DNA from: CAYOSF01 sp964406605
GTDB taxonomy: Bacteria > Chloroflexota > Dehalococcoidia > DSTF01 > RBG-16-68-14
Direction: 5' to 3'
Assembly (NCBI GenBank): GCA_964406605.1
Contig: CAYOSF010000002.1
Location: 1 to 64,000 of the forward strand
Length of the DNA stretch: 64,000 nucleotides
Below are positions 7,921 to 15,359 of the stretch, piece after piece. Each line of letters opens with the position of its first letter. Position 1 is the first letter of the stretch. The translations under genes were made by a program, and so were the position numbers. Below the pieces are notes generated by a model. That model made no database searches and was not told the DNA's origin. It saw nothing but the letters and a program-made list of their open reading frames with translations.

Positions 7921-9363
7921 GTGCGAATAGGACGAGTTCTGGCCATTCTGCATGCCCGGTCGGGTGCCCGCGCCGGCCTGGGGCTGGCCGTATTGGCGTT
8001 GCTGGCCGGCTTCCTGTGGACGGCCGATCCCGGACCCACCCAAGCCACCGATTCGATCGCGCCCGAGGACATCGGCGGCCGTATCGCTGCGATAGAGGGA
8101 CCTCGCTACGGGCTGGGGACGGAGGCCGAGAAGGCGAAGCTGGCCTCGGTGGCGACCTACATCCACGACGAATTCGAGGCCCTCGGTCTTAGCGTGCAGG
8201 AGCAGCCCGTGACCTACCAGGGAGAGACCTTCCCCAACGTTGTCGGCTCGCTGGCCGGCACGGTCTGCCCGGAGACCTCATTCATCGTGGGCGCGCACTA
8301 TGACACTGTCGGCGGCTCGCCCGGTGCCGACGACGATGCCAGCGGCGTGGCGGGCATGCTCGAAGCGGCGCGGGTGCTCAGTTCTGAGTCCTTTCCCGCA
8401 ACCATCGAGTTCGTCGGGTTCTCGTTCGAGGAGGAGGGGCTCATCGGTAGTGAGCTGATGGCGATGAAATCGAGCGCCGCCGGCAAGGACATCGCAGGTG
8501 TGCTGGTCCTGGACATGATCGGCTACTACTCCGAGGAGCCGGGGTCCCAGACCTACCCGGACGGCTTTCCGCCGGGCTATCCGGACACCGGCGACTTCAT
8601 CGGCGTCATCGGGGACACCGCCTCGCACCCACTGCTCAAGACGTTCGTCGCAGCAGCCGCGTCCGCCGTTCCCGACCTGGCGACGGAGTCGCTCGGCCTG
8701 CCGCGCGACGGAGGGAGCCCCTCCGATAACTGGCGGAGCGATCACGTCAGCTTCTGGGATGCCGGCTACCAGGCGCTGCTAATCACCGACACAGCCTGGT
8801 TTCGCAACCCTCATTCCCATCAGCCGACGGATACGCTCGGGACTCTGGATCTCGACTTCGCCGCGGACGTGGCGAACGCCGTCGTTGCCGCAGTGATCGA
8901 GAGCCTCGATGACCCGGGGAGTGTTTGCGCGGGTGTGCCCACGGCGACGCCTACTCCGAAGGACCCGGACGGTGACACGGACGGCGACACCGTTCCGAAC
9001 AGCACGGACGAGGACGACGACAACGACGGCTGTCCGGACACCTCGGAAGTGCAGACGGCTGTCGGAAGTGAGAGCAGCGGTGGGCGGCGGAGTCCGCACA
9101 ATCCGTGGGACTATTTCAACCCGACGAACGACGGCCTCAACCGGGTGGACGACATCCTGTCCGTCGTGGAGCACTACTTCCTGACCGCAGGCGAGTCTGG
9201 CTATGACGAGAAGTACGACCGTACCTACCTGGGACCGAACGACTGGAATCTCGGCCCGCCCGACGGTCGGATACTGGTCGATGATATCCTCCACGCCGTG
9301 AAGCAGTACTTCCACGACTGCGGGGAGGGTATAGGGAAGCCGACGCCAACGGCGACGCCGTGA
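7921..9363 (+). CDS. Secreted M28-family zinc metallopeptidase with dockerin-like module
   Basis: 480 residues from the GTG at 7921; the frame extends 12 codons upstream to a TTG, but that segment looks non-coding. A signal sequence is followed by an M28 aminopeptidase domain with the expected metal ligands: GAHYDTVGG (His), GADDDASGV (bridging Asp), FEEEGLIGS (catalytic and metal Glu), VLDMIGY (Asp) and HQPTDT (His). Such enzymes remove N-terminal amino acids from peptides outside the cell. The C-terminus carries an Asp-rich calcium-binding stretch and then the same two-loop module as the upstream gene, ending PTPTATP. The adjacent tandem copies suggest duplication of the tail. Confidence 0.9.
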   Translation: MRIGRVLAILHARSGARAGLGLAVLALLAGFLWTADPGPTQATDSIAPEDIGGRIAAIEGPRYGLGTEAEKAKLASVATYIHDEFEALGLSVQEQPVTYQGETFPNVVGSLAGTVCPETSFIVGAHYDTVGGSPGADDDASGVAGMLEAARVLSSESFPATIEFVGFSFEEEGLIGSELMAMKSSAAGKDIAGVLVLDMIGYYSEEPGSQTYPDGFPPGYPDTGDFIGVIGDTASHPLLKTFVAAAASAVPDLATESLGLPRDGGSPSDNWRSDHVSFWDAGYQALLITDTAWFRNPHSHQPTDTLGTLDLDFAADVANAVVAAVIESLDDPGSVCAGVPTATPTPKDPDGDTDGDTVPNSTDEDDDNDGCPDTSEVQTAVGSESSGGRRSPHNPWDYFNPTNDGLNRVDDILSVVEHYFLTAGESGYDEKYDRTYLGPNDWNLGPPDGRILVDDILHAVKQYFHDCGEGIGKPTPTATP

Positions 9364-9381
9364 GCCCGCCAGGCCCTGGGC

Positions 9382-10767
9382 CTACACCTTCATCCGTTTC
9401 CACTTGCCGCCGCGGAAGCGGATCCAGATCAGGGCGCCGCGGACGTTCTGCTCCGCCACCGCGCCTACCCAGGCTCCCGGCGCGCCCAGTCCGAAGGTCC
9501 CCGCCAGTATCCACGCCGTGGGGATGCGCACGAGCCAGGCGGTCACGGTGAGCACCGCGAAGACATAGCGCACGTCTCCCGCGCCCCGCAGAGCCCCCGA
9601 CAGCGACGCCCCCAACCCCATCATCGGCAGCGCGAGCGCGAAGATGCGCAGCAGCCGCCCTCCCACTTCCACGACCTCCTCGTCCTCTACGAAGATCGCC
9701 ACGATCTGGGGTGAGAACGCCGCCATGATCAGTCCCAGACCAAGCATCGTGACCAGCGACCACTTGCGGGCCTCCAGCGCCGCCCGCTCCGCCAGGTCGG
9801 GCCGTTCCGCCCCCAGGCACTGGCCGACGATGGCGGTCGCCGCCGTTCCCAATGCGAAACCGGGCACGATGCTCAGCTCCAGGGCGCGTAGAGCGAGCGT
9901 GTGTGCCGCCAGCGCGGCAGTGCCCAGGCCTGAGATGACCCGGGAGTAGGCGATAAACGCGATGCTGAACTGGAACTCCTCACCGGTGACGGGCAGCCCC
10001 ACGTTCAGCAATCGCTGGCACTCGCGTCGCCCTGGGATCAGGGTGCGGTCGAAGCGAAGGCGGACGGGTGACAGCCGGCTGGCGAGGACCGTCACCACGA
10101 GCATGCCGCCGAGGGACGAACCCGTCGCGAAGCCGATGCCGGAACCGAGCACCTGGAACTGTGGCAAACCGAACACCCCGCTGATGAGAAAGAACGCCAC
10201 GAAGGCGTTGACGGCGTTGACCGCGATCAGGACGAGCATCGGCAGGACGGTGTTGCCCAGGCCGCGCAGGCAGCCGTTGGCGGCGTACATGACGGTGAGG
10301 AGCGGGAAGCTGAGCGAGGCGGCGTGTATGTAGTCCATGCCGAACGCCTTCGCCTTGGGCTCCAATGCCATCAGGTCGAGCAGGGGTCCTGCCAGCGGCC
10401 AGAGCACGGCGGCAGCCAGACACCCCCAGGCGAAGGCCAGGAGGAGAGAGGCCCACATGGAACGCTGGATCTGCCCGACGTCACCCGCTCCGGCGTCCCG
10501 GGCGACTATGGCCGTGGCGGCTATGTCGAAGCCCCAGGCGGCCGACAGCACCATCCAGAAGAGCAGGAAGCTCATGCCGATCGCGGCAAGGCCGTCGTCG
10601 CCTACGTAGCGGCCCACCAGGAGGGCATCGACCGCGCTCAGCAGTGAGATGGAGATCCGCTCCGCCACGACGGGCGCCGCCAGGCGGAGCACCGCGCCGG
10701 TCATGCCACCCTCCAGGTTCGCCGTGATGGGGCGGTATATGGGCGTCGGCTCAGGCTCGATCGTCAA
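9382..10767 (-). CDS. MATE family multidrug/toxin efflux transporter
   Basis: 461 residues with about 12 membrane segments arranged as two homologous halves, typical of MatE proteins (NorM/DinF-like). The N-terminal helix GGMTGAVLRLAAPVVAERIS and the second-half equivalent RECQRLLNVGLPVTGEEFQ are characteristic. It would export cationic drugs or metabolites using a Na+ or H+ gradient. The start is a TTG at 10767 with GGAG upstream. The gene is convergent with the M28 peptidase gene, whose stop lies 18 bases away. The substrate cannot be told from sequence. Confidence 0.92.
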   Translation of the reverse strand: MTIEPEPTPIYRPITANLEGGMTGAVLRLAAPVVAERISISLLSAVDALLVGRYVGDDGLAAIGMSFLLFWMVLSAAWGFDIAATAIVARDAGAGDVGQIQRSMWASLLLAFAWGCLAAAVLWPLAGPLLDLMALEPKAKAFGMDYIHAASLSFPLLTVMYAANGCLRGLGNTVLPMLVLIAVNAVNAFVAFFLISGVFGLPQFQVLGSGIGFATGSSLGGMLVVTVLASRLSPVRLRFDRTLIPGRRECQRLLNVGLPVTGEEFQFSIAFIAYSRVISGLGTAALAAHTLALRALELSIVPGFALGTAATAIVGQCLGAERPDLAERAALEARKWSLVTMLGLGLIMAAFSPQIVAIFVEDEEVVEVGGRLLRIFALALPMMGLGASLSGALRGAGDVRYVFAVLTVTAWLVRIPTAWILAGTFGLGAPGAWVGAVAEQNVRGALIWIRFRGGKWKRMKV

Positions 10768-10886
10768 ATGGGGTCTCCGGCATCCCGGCTCGGCTCAGCA
10801 TAGCACGGGGGTTGGCAACGGAGGCAGCGTGTCTTCTGCCGGGAGCGCCTTCGCGCGGGGTCCCGCCTGCGTTCCGCGGGCGGAAG

Positions 10887-11936
10887 CTAGATGTCGAACT
10901 CGATTTCGAGCTCTTCGCACATCTGACGCAGCGACTCGACCACGCTGGGGTGGAGGGGAATGCCTTCGGCTCGGCGTCGCTGCTCCATCTCGTGCTCCGG
11001 ATCGCCGGCTAGTTGGATGCGGTCCACGCCGGGCACGCGCGGCGTGGCCTTGAGGTGCTCGGCCATCCCGTCCATGAGAGCCTTGAACTCGTCGACCGGC
11101 GTGAAGGCGTCGATCCGAAGGGCGCCGTAGCCGTGGTTGTAGGTGCCTTCCGGCAGCCCGCTGAGCTTGCCGCCGGAGAGCACGCTGCAGAGGATGTCTA
11201 TGGCGACGGCCAGGCCGTATCCCTTGTAGTCCCTCAGGTCGTGCGTGCTGCCGAGAGGAAGCATGGCGCAGCCGCCTCGAAAATAGGCCGAGGGGTCCGT
11301 GACCGGATTCCCATCGCCGTCGATGGTCCAGCCCTCCGGGATCGGTTCGCCTCGGCGGGCGGCGATCTCCAGCTTGCCGACGGCCGCGACGCCGGTACAC
11401 ATGTCCAGGACGAACGGCAGCCCGCTGGTCGGTGCGGCCACGCTGATCACGTTGATGCCGATTGTGGGCTTGCTGCCGCCCGCGGGCGCCATGACCGGCC
11501 CGCCCGTGGTCATGGCGATGCCCACCATGTCGTGGGGAAGGGCCATGATGGAGTAGTTGAAGCCCGAGCCGCAGTGGGTGCTGTTGCGCACCGATACGAA
11601 GCCGGCGCCCGTGGCCTCTGAGCGGCGTATCGCCTCGTTCATCGCCCGGTGTCCCACCACGAAGCCGAGCCCGCGGTCGCCGTCTACGACCGCCGTCGAG
11701 GCGGTCTCGCGCACGATCTGGATGTTTGGGTGCGGGTTGACGGCGCCGCGCCGGATCCCGCCGACGTAGTACGCGGCCAGGCGTGCCACGCCGTGGGACT
11801 CGATGCCGCGCAGCTCGGTGTGGACGAGCATGCCGGCCGTGATGCGCGCGTCCTCCTCCGGGACATCCATCTTCGTGAGGGCGCGCGCAACGAGTTTCTC
11901 CAGCCTCTCGTGGTTGACCAGCTTCTCTTCGGCCAT
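10887..11936 (-). CDS. Ldh2/MDH2-family NAD(P)-dependent oxidoreductase (malate/L-lactate/sulfolactate dehydrogenase family)
   Basis: 349 residues, full length for the family (YlbC, YiaK, AllD and ComC belong to it). Diagnostic segments are HTELRGIESHGVARL near 42-56, where the His is probably catalytic, NSTHCGSGFNY near 118-128, and PTIGINVISVAAPTSG near 157-172. Members reduce 2-oxoacids such as oxaloacetate, pyruvate, sulfopyruvate or 2,3-diketogulonate. GGAGAGG precedes the ATG. It follows the ThDP enzyme gene by 10 bases, so the pair probably acts on related 2-oxoacids. The substrate is not determinable from sequence. Confidence 0.9.
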   Translation of the reverse strand: MAEEKLVNHERLEKLVARALTKMDVPEEDARITAGMLVHTELRGIESHGVARLAAYYVGGIRRGAVNPHPNIQIVRETASTAVVDGDRGLGFVVGHRAMNEAIRRSEATGAGFVSVRNSTHCGSGFNYSIMALPHDMVGIAMTTGGPVMAPAGGSKPTIGINVISVAAPTSGLPFVLDMCTGVAAVGKLEIAARRGEPIPEGWTIDGDGNPVTDPSAYFRGGCAMLPLGSTHDLRDYKGYGLAVAIDILCSVLSGGKLSGLPEGTYNHGYGALRIDAFTPVDEFKALMDGMAEHLKATPRVPGVDRIQLAGDPEHEMEQRRRAEGIPLHPSVVESLRQMCEELEIEFDI

Positions 11937-11946
11937 GGTCCTCTCC

Positions 11947-13584
11947 TCACCTTATGATCGAGTACTCGTGGGATTTCGCCGTCATGAACTCCAGCAGGGC
12001 CGGCGTGCCGTTCTGGGTCTGCTGGATGCCGCGCTGGATCGCCGGAACGATCTCCGACGGCTCGGTGACTCGCTCGCCGTAGCCGCCGAACGCCCGCGCC
12101 ATGTCCGCGTAGTTCCCCGAGATGTTGGTGCTTCCGTACTTCTCGGTGGAGACCGGCATGACGGGCAGCTCGACGGCCATGGCGAAGTTGTTCATCAGCA
12201 CGGACAGGATGGGGATCCGTTCGCGCACCGCCGTCTCGAAATCCATGCCCGTCATCCCGATCGCGGCGTCGCCCCAGACGTTGATGCACAGGGCGTCCGG
12301 CCTCGCCAGCTTGGCGCCCATCGCCAGGCCCAGACCGTAGCCGAGCTGCGTTGTCTTCCCCCAGCCGATGTAGCTGAGGGGAGTGACCGGCTGCCAGAAC
12401 GGGGAGATCTGATCTCTCGGGCCCCCGGCGTCGTGGGTGATGACGGTGTTCTCGAGATCGACGGTGGCCATGAGGTCCCGGATCACCCGGTACGGCGAGA
12501 GCGGCGTCTCGTCCGAGTTGAGCTTGGGCGACCATTCGGCCATCCACTCGGCGCGCACGCGCTGGATCTCCTCCGTCACCGCGTCGGCGCGTCCCCGGCC
12601 GTGCTCGCCGATCCGCCCTCGTATCTCAGCGATCAGGGCGTCCAGCGTCAGCTTGGCGTCGCCAACAAGCGCGTACTCTGCCTCCAGGTGGGCGTTGAGG
12701 TCGGCCGGGTCCAGCGTGGAATGAACGACCGTCTTGTCCGGCGGAAACGCGATGCCGAACATCGTGGCGGCGAAGCTGCATCCGATCCCGAAGATGACGT
12801 CCGCTTCCTGCAGGAAGTGATGCACCGGCTTGGGCAATGAGCGTCCGCCGGAGCCCAGTGACAGCGGGTGGTTCTCGGGAAAGGCGCTCTTCCCCTCCAG
12901 GCTGGTCGTCACCGGCGCCTCGAGCAGTTCCGCTAGTGACCGAAGGGAGTCCCAGCCCTCGGCGTAGTGGACGCCCTGGCCCGCGTAGATGACGGGCCGC
13001 CGGGCATCTACGAGGATGCGGGCCGCCTCCCGCACGTCGTCCGGATCGGGGCCGGACCTGGTCGCCGGCACCGGGCGATGCGGCGGGGGCTCCGGGACCT
13101 CTTCGAAGAAGACGTCGCCCGGAATCTCGACGATGACGGGCCCCGGGCGGCCGTTCTTCACCCGGGAGAGCGCGCGCCGCAGTGCGCCCGGCACGGCGGA
13201 ACCGACCGTCACCTGCTCGACCGACTTCGCCACGTGTTGGTAGTTCAGATAGGCGTTGAAGTTGGGCGGCACGTTCGTCAGTGAGCGGGGGTATCCGCCC
13301 GGGAAGACCAGGATCGGTACCGACTCGCTGTAGGCCTGGGCGATGCCGCCGAACGCGTTCTCCGCGCCCGGTCCGTTCTGCATCGCGAAGACCCCGAACC
13401 GCTTGCCGGAGTTCAGACGGCTGTACGCGTCTGCCATGTGGAGTCCGGTCCGCTCCTGCCGCACGATGATGGGACGGATGTCGGCCCTTGCGGCGAACTC
13501 GAGGATCGGGTTCACCGGGTAGCCAACGATGAACTCCACACCCTCCTGCTTCAGGATTTCGACGACGGCTTCGACGACGCGCAT
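11947..13584 (-). CDS. Acetolactate-synthase-like thiamine-diphosphate enzyme
   Basis: 545 residues with the three-domain layout of the IlvB / oxalyl-CoA decarboxylase / sulfoacetaldehyde acetyltransferase superfamily. The N-terminal domain carries the conserved catalytic Glu (IVRQERTG, residue near 44). A central domain follows, and the C-terminal domain has the ThDP motif GDAAIGMTGMDFETA ending in NN. TAGGAGG precedes the ATG. It is first in an operon with the Ldh2-family gene. No ilvN-like regulatory subunit is beside it, and the ilvC of this window is 44 kb away, so a role in valine synthesis is doubtful; a catabolic 2-oxoacid decarboxylase or synthase is more likely. Confidence 0.85.
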   Translation of the reverse strand: MRVVEAVVEILKQEGVEFIVGYPVNPILEFAARADIRPIIVRQERTGLHMADAYSRLNSGKRFGVFAMQNGPGAENAFGGIAQAYSESVPILVFPGGYPRSLTNVPPNFNAYLNYQHVAKSVEQVTVGSAVPGALRRALSRVKNGRPGPVIVEIPGDVFFEEVPEPPPHRPVPATRSGPDPDDVREAARILVDARRPVIYAGQGVHYAEGWDSLRSLAELLEAPVTTSLEGKSAFPENHPLSLGSGGRSLPKPVHHFLQEADVIFGIGCSFAATMFGIAFPPDKTVVHSTLDPADLNAHLEAEYALVGDAKLTLDALIAEIRGRIGEHGRGRADAVTEEIQRVRAEWMAEWSPKLNSDETPLSPYRVIRDLMATVDLENTVITHDAGGPRDQISPFWQPVTPLSYIGWGKTTQLGYGLGLAMGAKLARPDALCINVWGDAAIGMTGMDFETAVRERIPILSVLMNNFAMAVELPVMPVSTEKYGSTNISGNYADMARAFGGYGERVTEPSEIVPAIQRGIQQTQNGTPALLEFMTAKSHEYSIIR

Positions 13585-13851
13585 CGGTTCCTCCTATCTC
13601 CCCGTTCCGGCTGCCGGTTGCGCCCGCAAGCCGGTCGCCGGTTGGCCGGACTCATCGGGCGGCACGGCCTTCCCCGAGCCGGACGCCGCCGGCCCGGTTC
13701 CGGCGTTCACGAGAGACCCGCGGCGCGCGATGCCCATCTCAGAATGGGCTGGGACGCACGGGCTATCGCGTAGCAGACCCTCGTCCCCCAGTTCTGGCAT
13801 TTCCACCTTCAGGGATCAAGCCTGACGGCTTCGCATGCAGGCCGAGCCGGG
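13585..13851. other. Intergenic region without recognised gene
   Basis: Upstream of the ThDP enzyme gene. I see no convincing coding frame and no strong promoter here. With the candidate small RNA next to it, it forms the 450-base gap between divergent genes. Confidence 0.5.
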
Positions 13852-13918
13852 GAGAAAGAAGAGGCCGCCGGGCGAATCCTTCGCCGGGCGGCGCAACGGG
13901 TGAACGATCACCCGCTGC
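13852..13918 (-). ncRNA. Candidate small RNA with two hairpins and terminator
   Basis: The minus strand from the predicted start at 13918 forms an 11-bp stem with one G-U pair, GCAGCGGGTGA/TCACCCGTTGC, closed by the tetraloop TCGT. A second long stem follows (13864-13892), GCCGCCCGGCGAA with TTCGCCCGGCGGC around GGA, with one mismatch. Directly after it comes the pyrimidine tract CTCTTCTTTCTCC, as in a Rho-independent terminator. A promoter with a 17-base spacer sits exactly upstream. No minus-strand protein gene exists here to need the terminator. An alternative reading is a leaderless 34-residue ORF starting MQRVIVHPL. Confidence 0.4.
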
Positions 13919-13924
13919 ATAGAC

Positions 13925-13953
13925 AGCCTAGCAACCGGGGAAGGCCGCCGCAA
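13925..13953 (-). promoter_or_regulatory. Promoter of candidate small RNA
   Basis: On the minus strand a -35 TTGCGG (13948-13953) and an extended -10 TGCTAGGCT, hexamer at 13925-13930, are separated by 17 bases. The predicted start at about 13918 coincides with the first base of the first hairpin. Confidence 0.45.
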
Positions 13954-14037
13954 GACGGGTCTGGCTGTGGTAGCGTGCCCGTTGCCGCGCTCGGAGGGTG
14001 GTGATAGCCTGGGGACAGCGGCATCGGCCGTGCGATC

Positions 14038-15258
14038 ATGCGCCGAACGGTAGCCCGTTGGGAAGGCTGGCTCTTCGTCGCCCTGACGATGTGCGTCTGC
14101 CTCGCCGGAGCCTGGGCGATCTCCCTGGCGATCCCCCTCCCGTCGCCCAAGGAGTTCAACTTCGGCCACTGGGAGATGCGGCACCTTCCGGACAAGTGGG
14201 TGTACCTGGCGGGGCGGCGTCTGCGCGGCGGTCTTTCGGGGGAGGAAGAGGACGAGCGGCTGGGCCGCTACTTGGTGCTGAGTGCGCGCATCCGGACGAT
14301 GGAGCGCAGCCTCGGCGGCACGGATGCGCCGTCGCAAGATCTTCTTGGGCGCCTGCGTCATGAACGCGACGGCCTGGAGAACGACGTGGAAGCGATCATC
14401 GAGGGCCGGCTCACGTCGGTGCTCGAAGAGACCGGTCTCGAGTCGTCCCTGCCGCTCTTTCCGGACGCTCGCTGGGTCTTCCCCCCGGTTGACGTGGAGT
14501 TCAACGCGCCGCCGCTGGTGCTCAACGTCTCCCGGCGAGACCGGATCGAGCTCGTCGAACAGCGGCCGCTCGAACCCGGGTTGTCGCTACAGGACGTGGA
14601 GGTGCTGGAGCAGACCGCGGAACGGGACGGCGAGCGCTCTGCGCTCGTGGAGAGCATCTCGGGTGTCGCGACGTATCCGAGCATCGTGGCGTCGCGGGGA
14701 GACTACGAGCTGCTGGTGGAGACCGTCGCGCACGAGTGGGTGCATCACTATCTGTTTTTCAAGCCGCTCGGCCGGCGCGCACTGGCCAATCTGGAGCTGC
14801 AGACGCTGAACGAGACCGTGGCGGACCTCGCGGGGCTGGAGCTGGCGGCGCTCCTCGTGGAGCGATATCCGCTGGCGCCGGATGCTGCTTCCCAGTTGGA
14901 AGCTCTCTCGCCGCCGGAGCCCGCCGTCGATGTGGATGCCGTGCTGCGCCGGCTGCGCATCGACGTGGAGATGCTGCTCGCTGCTGGGAAGGTCGAGGAC
15001 GCGGAGACGCTCATGGCGCAACGCCGGCAGGAGCTCGCTGACGCGGGCGTCGTCTTCCGCAAGATCAACCAGGCGTTCTTCGCCTTCCGCAGCGTCTACG
15101 CTGGAAACCCGGCCTCGATCGACCCGGTCGGGGGGAAGATCGAGACTCTGAGAGAGCGCATGGGCTCCGTCGGCGCCTTCCTGCGGGCGGCGTCCCGCCT
15201 GACCAGCGAGGCAGAGCTGGATGCGCTGCTCGCGGGGCTGAGCCGCCCTTCGTCGTAG
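14038..15258 (+). CDS. Membrane-anchored protein with HEXXH zinc-protease motif
   Basis: 406 residues. An N-terminal membrane segment lies at about residues 10-32. The central soluble domain has H232-E-W-V-H236 (AHEWVHHYLFF) and, 23 residues later, NE259 in LNETVADLAGLE, which fits a gluzincin pattern of HEXXH plus a downstream Glu ligand. A long helical C-terminal region follows. It is probably an envelope-associated metallopeptidase, but I cannot assign a MEROPS family. The ATG has no clear ribosome binding site. It is divergent from the candidate small RNA and stands alone. Confidence 0.75.
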   Translation: MRRTVARWEGWLFVALTMCVCLAGAWAISLAIPLPSPKEFNFGHWEMRHLPDKWVYLAGRRLRGGLSGEEEDERLGRYLVLSARIRTMERSLGGTDAPSQDLLGRLRHERDGLENDVEAIIEGRLTSVLEETGLESSLPLFPDARWVFPPVDVEFNAPPLVLNVSRRDRIELVEQRPLEPGLSLQDVEVLEQTAERDGERSALVESISGVATYPSIVASRGDYELLVETVAHEWVHHYLFFKPLGRRALANLELQTLNETVADLAGLELAALLVERYPLAPDAASQLEALSPPEPAVDVDAVLRRLRIDVEMLLAAGKVEDAETLMAQRRQELADAGVVFRKINQAFFAFRSVYAGNPASIDPVGGKIETLRERMGSVGAFLRAASRLTSEAELDALLAGLSRPSS

Positions 15259-15359
15259 CACCGCCGAGTGGTCAGGGCGGCTGGTCTATTGCAGGAGTAT
15301 TCGTGGCGCCCCGGCCGGGGAGCCGCGCCGAGGGCACCACCGGACGGCGTCGCAGCGCG

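Noticed and set aside
13816..14361. Minus-strand ORF of 181 codons
   Set aside because: It is antisense to the HEXXH gene, has no ribosome binding site and has arginine-rich shadow composition.
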